From NCBI GenBank assembly GCA_024220525.1, contig JAMYWO010000001.1, forward strand, positions 409,538 through 473,537: a DNA stretch of 64,000 nucleotides, written 5' to 3'. The position numbers and the translations under genes were made by a program. How positions within the stretch are numbered: position 1 is the first letter of the stretch; every line of letters starts with the position of its first letter. The stretch is from Cochliopodium minus. Lineage: Eukaryota > Discosea > Himatismenida > Cochliopodiidae. Shown here piece by piece: positions 59,390-64,000 of the stretch. The notes under the pieces were generated by a model that saw only the letters and a list, made by a program, of their open reading frames with translations, was not told the origin of the DNA and searched no databases.

Positions 59390-60399
59390 AAATTTGAAAT
59401 TGAAAAAAATAAAATTATCAAATTTCAATTAAATGTTAGAGATTGAAGATGCGGGGAAAAAATAAATTATAAATTAATTTGCTGAAAAATTGATTTAAAA
59501 TAAATAAATAAAGATTTAATATTTGAAGAAAAGATATAATCTTCAAATATAATGAGAATATAAAAAAGATATAAGAGAGATATACCTTGAATAGATCAAT
59601 AAACATAGATTATCAGATTATAATTCCTTCTAATCTCCACATATCTGAATAATAATATAAATTTAAATTGAGAAATTATTAAGAACGGAATTAAATATTG
59701 ATTGTATACCTTGTATCTTTCAATTTGAGAAATCATTCCACCTCTTTATCTTTCCACTGTATATAAAAACAATGGCATATATAAAAAAATTTATATAAAT
59801 TTTTTTTATATATATTTTCTCTCTTTCAAAAAATAAAAGATAATTAGAACAAAAAAATAGATGTTTATAGGAGAGATGGGTGGATTTATAATTCATATTA
59901 TTTTATTATAAGAAAGAAATTAAAATTTTATTTTACATTGAATTCTTCCACAAGACCAAATGAGCTATTTTTTTTTAATTTTTTTCATTTCTGACAATAA
60001 ACAACTATACAAAAAGAGATGAGATGAGAAAACAAAAATAAAGGAATTAGATCAATAATAAAAAACATCAAATATATATATGCCTGTAAATCAAATATTT
60101 TGGAAAGAAATAAAGAATATATTGTATAAAACAAAAATAATCAAGATAAAAGAATATTTTCAAAAAATTAAATTACCATTCCTTGCTTTTGACAGCAAAT
60201 TGAAATTATGCATCCAAAATTCAATCAATCCAATTATTTCAAACAAATAAAATTACATCCAATCAACAATTCTCCTTTTTTTTTAAATTATAATCTAAAT
60301 ATAAGGTCAAATAAAATGAATTGAAGAGATAAATGCAATAAATTTTATTTGTAAATAAGATCAAAAAGAAATTTTTTTCAAATTATAATAAAGAATAAA
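59390..60399. other. A/T-rich region without recognised genes
   Basis: About 1 kb following the tRNA-like sequence. It holds A/T-rich sequence with no long frame on either strand. There is no further copy of the dispersed repeat and no other feature I can support. Confidence 0.4.
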
Positions 60400-61620
60400 T
60401 CAATCGATTTCAACATATAATTTGCAAATAAAAATAATAAATTTACCAATTTTAAACTTTTTTANNNNNNNNNNNNNNNNNNNNNNNNNNNNNNNNNNNN
60501 NNNNNNNNNNNNNNNNNNNTGATGGAGATTTCTCCAATTTTTTCAACACTTGATCACCAAATAAAAGTTGAATAAATAGGAAGAAATTATTATCAGGCAA
60601 ATTTTGAGATCTAAATGATTCTTTTATAATTTCAAGAAATTTGCACTCCAATCCTTTCCCCTCCTCAATGCTCTTCTCAATATTATCATTTCCACTCTGC
60701 AAAATAAAGTGGCTATTATCTATTTCCATCACAAACTCAACAACTTGGTCATTCACATCTCCTTCAATCAAATCTTCCCCTTTTGATAATCTCTTTTTTG
60801 TGAATCCATCTACTTTTAATTCTCCAATCTTCTTTAAATCTCAAGCGCATAATTGCTTTTCCATCAAACACTGCAAGAAATTAATAACAAATCTTTCGGT
60901 TAAGCATAATTGTTATTGATTGAGACTTGATATAAAAAGATAATGAATTCTTTTTGAAAAAGATCAAACTTGGCAAGAGGGAATTTTCTAGGAATTTCTC
61001 TACCACAAGCCCTTGTGATTATGATGCCCTCCAAACTAAAAGATATAGAATGCAACAAATTTTTGTTCCTATTTGAAAATAAAATTAATTGAAACAAATC
61101 CAAATGATCAAAAAAATTTTTTCACATCTTGTTCAAATTTCAGTTTTTTTTTTTATTTCAAAAAAATTATAAATTTGATATTTCTAATGAAAAAAAAAAA
61201 AAAAAGAGTAAAAACAGATTGGGTTTTAAACAGTCAAAAGGAGATAAAATACAAGAATGAACAAGATATTTTAAGTCTAAATATTTCAAAAAAAATGATG
61301 ATTTTAAATTATTTTTAATTTCCCAGTTTGTTGAAAAATAGAACAAATCAATGTTTTAAGAAAGAGCATTAATTATTGAATTAAAAAGAAATTATACACT
61401 TGCTCCATTTGATCTCATCTCAAGCACCTTCCCTTCTTTCGAAATAAATTGATTTAAAGCAAAATATTTTAAATAGAGCTCGTTGAATAGAGAATTAAAA
61501 AGAATAAATTCACAATAAAAAGGAAAAATTAAATTTACCCCACATATTTCCAACCCCATCTTCACCTCTTTAATTATTGTGAAATCACTACTCAATCAAA
61601 TGTATGCTGAAAATACTGAA
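60400..61620 (-). CDS. Doubtful gene, possibly decayed, with a gap inside
   Basis: Several plausible exons lie on this strand: DFTIIKEVKMGLEICG (ending at a GTAAAT donor near 61540), then a piece with EGKVLEMRSNGAS, then FSLEGIIITRACGREIPRKF, then FLQCLMEKQLCA followed at once by a TGA and by DLKKIGELKVDGFTKKRLSK, which continues for ~100 residues to the 55-nt gap at 60465. The text on both sides of the TGA (60843-60841) reads as one protein. A sequencing error, a pseudogene or an unseen intron could explain it. No family is recognised. Confidence 0.35.
60465..60519. other. Assembly gap
   Basis: A run of 55 undetermined bases inside the doubtful minus-strand gene. It marks a scaffold join of unknown true length. 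Confidence 0.95.
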
Positions 61621-61729
61621 AATTTATTTTGGGAGAATAAGATTTGAAAGAATTATTAGCTTCAAATTAATTTTGAGAATAAATTTAATTTTTAATGGTT
61701 AAATTATTTTTTTTTTTTAAATAAACAAC

Positions 61730-61999
61730 TAATTTTCTTGCATTTTTAAAAATTCTTCTTTTTTATTTACTTTGAGGTCTCAGGATCGAACCACAAAACC
61801 TTTTTTTTTTACCAAGTTGATCAAGTGAAAGATTGTTGTTTTGAATTAATGTTGTTGTTTGCATTGTTTTGTTTATTTATTTTTTTTTTAAATAAACCAA
61901 ATTTTTTGTTTTATTTTAATTAATTTAATGAACAAGTTTGTTTTGTTTTTGAATTAATCTTATGTTGGTTGTTCTGTTTTTGGTTTGTTAATAATGTTT
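61730..61999. repeat. Dispersed repeat, copy 2
   Basis: A second copy of the unit at 58864, in the same direction, cut at its right end by the undetermined base at 62000. It shares the GAGGTCTCAGGATCGAACC block and the TTTGTTAATAATGTTT end. Differences are small indels and T-run changes, so the two copies look relatively young. Confidence 0.7.
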
Positions 62000-62000
62000 N

Positions 62001-62117
62001 TTTTTATTTTTTATTTTTTATTTTTTATTTTTTATTTTTTATTTTTTATTTTTTATATTTTTATTTTTTTATTTTTTTATTTTTTATTTTTTATTTTTTA
62101 TTTTTTATTTTTTATAT
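62001..62117. repeat. TTTTTTA simple repeat
   Basis: A tandem TTTTTTA array between the gap at 62000 and the last visible aldehyde dehydrogenase exon. It matches the type of array right after ZW10 exon 8. The end of the aldehyde dehydrogenase gene is presumably lost in this gap. Confidence 0.8.
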
Positions 62118-64000
62118 TTTACCTTTATAGTAACCATGGAAAGATCTGATCTTTTCGAGCTGAGATTGGAGCAACTCTATGTATTTCTTTTTGTGCTCCC
62201 ATCCCTCAGGGATCACCACCACCTTGGGAGATGCGCAAATGAATCCGTTATTCAACGTCATAGATTTTGCAAGTTGTCTTGCTAATCAAAAAAATATTTA
62301 AAAAAAATATTTAAAAAAAATCTTTAAAAAAAATATTTAAAAAAAATCTTTAAAAAAAATATTTAAAAAAATATTTAAAAAAATATTTAAAAAAATATTT
62401 AAAAAAATGTTAAAAAATTTTAAAAAATATTTAAAAAATATTTAAAAAATATTTAGTTTGGTTTTATAAATTTTTGTTTCATTATTTTTTGTTCGTTAAT
62501 AATTTTTTTGTTTGTGGATTTTTTGTTTGATATTTTTAATGATTAATAAATTTTTAGTTTTTAGAATTTTTAATTTTTTGTGAGATTCATTTTTTAGTAT
62601 CATTATTTAGTTTCATTAAATTCTAATTTAATATGATTTTTTAATCATTAATAATATTTTTATTGTTTTGTTATGGTTTTAGGGGGTCTCAGTTCATCAT
62701 TTTAATTTCATAATTTTTTATTTTTTTTATAATTTAATTTTTGTTGTTTAAAATTTTTCATTTTTTATGATTTTTAATTTTTTTTGAATTTTTATTAATC
62801 AAATTTTTAATTTAATTTTTTTTAATTTAATTTTTAATTATTTATTTCGTTTTTATTTTACCATGATGCTCGAGTCCTTTTTGCGACCAAGTACCAGGGA
62901 CAATGATCCAAGGACTGACGCAACCTAACTCACAACTGAACTTTCTGTCATTACAGGACTCTCCTTTCTCCTTTCTTTCTTTCCACTCATTGGGTCTTCC
63001 CCAAACTATTCTGTCGTATGTCGCCTCTTTCATAAAAAAAATGAAAAAAAAAAAATAATTAAAAAAATACATAATAAAATTAATAAATAATAAATAAAAA
63101 AAAAATAAAAAATTTAAAAAATTAAAAAAAATTAAAGTTGAAATAAAAAAATAATAAAAATTAAAAAAAAATATATTGTAAATAATAAAAATAAAATCAA
63201 AATAAAATGAAATAATAAAAATAAATAATAAATAATAAAAATAAAATTAAAATATAGTAAATATACAAAATAAAATAAATAAAAATAAATAAAATTATAA
63301 AAAAATAAATATTAAAAAAACACTTTCAAAATTAAAATATAAAAATAAAAAATTTTAAATATTAAGTACCACTTCCTGTCATATGCAAAGTATCTGCATA
63401 TTTGTGTTCTACCAAGTAAGCACCTGGTTCAGTTTCTCCTCCAGTACTAGCATAGAACCCATCATCCTTTTAAAAAATAAATTTAAAATAAATTTAAAAT
63501 AAATTTTAAAAAAAAATTTGAAATAAAAAAAAAAATTTGAAATAAAAAATATGAAATAAAAAAAATTAAATTTTAAATTTAAATTATAAAATTGAAAAAA
63601 AATTATTAAAAAAAATATTAAATTATTACAATTAATTCTTTTAATAGTTTGTCTGTCCAGAAGCCAGTGTTAGCGTTGACGGGGTTGTATTTCATCATAA
63701 CCACCTGGTTCTCGACGAAAAGTTTGTGAATTGCATCCAATGCCGGCAAAATGAAGACATTTCCTCCTCCCAAAATAACACAAACTCTTCCTAATATTTA
63801 AAAAATAAAAAATAAAAACAAATAAAAATGAAAAAAAAAATTGATTAAAAATAAAAAAAAAATTATGAATAAAAACAAATAAGAATAAAATAATTAATAA
63901 ATAAAATAAATAATTAATAAATAAAATAAATAAAATAAATAAAATAAATAAAATAAATAAAATAAATAAAATAAATAAAATAAATAAAATAAATAAAATA
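62118..64000 (-). CDS. Aldehyde dehydrogenase family protein, internal part
   Basis: Four exons are visible. From the right: RVCVILGGGNVFILPALDAI with VVMMKYNPVNANTGFW; DDGFYASTGGETEPGAYLVE with YADTLHMTGSG; ATYDRIVWGRPNEWKERKEK with CELGCVSPWIIVPGTWSQ; and MTLNNGFICASPKVVVIPEG with LQAQLEKIRSFHGYY. The order nucleotide-binding fold (GxGN, K.NP, HxTG), ELGxVSP, then NNGFxC with the catalytic Cys, fits the aldehyde dehydrogenase superfamily, in a subgroup with long loops. The product should oxidise an aldehyde with NAD(P). Both ends are missing: the 5' exons lie beyond the window and the 3' exon beyond the gap at 62000. Long simple-sequence introns separate the exons. Confidence 0.8.
62285..62450. 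repeat. AAAAATATTT tandem repeat in an intron
   Basis: A run of AAAAAATATTTA and AAAAAATCTTTA units, about 14 nt long, repeated more than ten times inside the intron between two aldehyde dehydrogenase exons. It is a simple slippage array with a period close to 14. Confidence 0.6.
63885..64000. repeat. AAATAAAAT simple repeat at the window end
   Basis: A tandem AAATAAAATAAAT array that continues to the window edge. It lies in an intron of the aldehyde dehydrogenase gene. Confidence 0.7.

Noticed and set aside
60839-60845. Selenocysteine codon at the in-frame TGA
   Set aside because: No SECIS-like stem-loop or selenoprotein family is visible and the gene itself is doubtful; an error or decay is simpler.
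1-64000. CRISPR arrays, bacterial operons, or an integrated virus or retroelement
   Set aside because: No spaced palindromic repeats, no ribosome-binding sites, and no reverse transcriptase, integrase, capsid or transposase frame was found.

Overview
This is nuclear DNA of an AT-rich, intron-rich protist. Genes are split by many short GT-AG introns (mostly 50-100 nt). Proteins carry Asn runs, and many start codons follow directly on A-runs. The repertoire is eukaryotic: RecQ/BLM helicase, ZW10, GCP4, spastizin, N-myristoyltransferase, a G-alpha subunit, an HDEL-tagged multi-thioredoxin protein, F-box and RCC1 proteins. TAA and TGA serve as stops and the standard code fits throughout. An amoeboid or related free-living protist is likely, but I cannot name the species.

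The sequence is a scaffold with gaps at 10576, 14452, 57516, 58863, 60465-60519 and 62000, mostly inside A/T simple repeats. At least one join looks wrong. An SLC26 transporter is cut into an N-terminal half (10692-12628, minus) and a C-terminal half (55645-57318, minus). Each half stops at a gap, and the reading frame continues if the second is placed directly left of the first. ZW10, an RCC1-repeat gene and an aldehyde dehydrogenase are also cut at gaps.

Layout: 1-1066 CLU-domain protein (minus, partial); 1878-6274 RecQ helicase; 6326-8099 BTB/T1-AAA ATPase fusion (minus); 8138-10449 ZW10; 10692-14451 SLC26 N-half, an unknown gene and the RCC1 gene; 14453-23114 a forward run of an unknown fragment, an ankyrin protein, a dual-specificity phosphatase, an EF-hand protein, a secreted PTP-like protein and an F-box/SPRY protein; 23246-27183 a seven-helix receptor with a bacterial-type substrate-binding ectodomain (minus); 27398-29666 an ankyrin-like and an F-box protein; 29836-43212 a minus-strand run of G-alpha, GT49 glycosyltransferase, PP2C, N-myristoyltransferase and the eleven-domain thioredoxin protein; 43484-45255 three small minus-strand genes; 45371-55514 GCP4, spastizin and a coiled-coil protein; 55645-57318 SLC26 C-half; 58047-58772 a small GTPase; 58864-62000 mostly dispersed repeats and a doubtful gene; 62118-64000 aldehyde dehydrogenase.

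There is no operon logic, but several products belong to shared processes: signalling (seven-helix receptor, G-alpha with an N-myristoylation site, N-myristoyltransferase, PP2C, DSP, EF-hand), microtubule or spindle work (ZW10, GCP4, NudE-like coiled coil), secretory-pathway folding and glycosylation (HDEL thioredoxin protein, GT49) and ubiquitin targeting (F-box proteins). The best candidates for something undescribed are the receptor with a tandem ABC-substrate-binding ectodomain, the BTB/T1-AAA fusion, the eleven-domain thioredoxin protein, and the tiny exons (5 nt and 18 nt) in the phosphatase and RCC1 genes.
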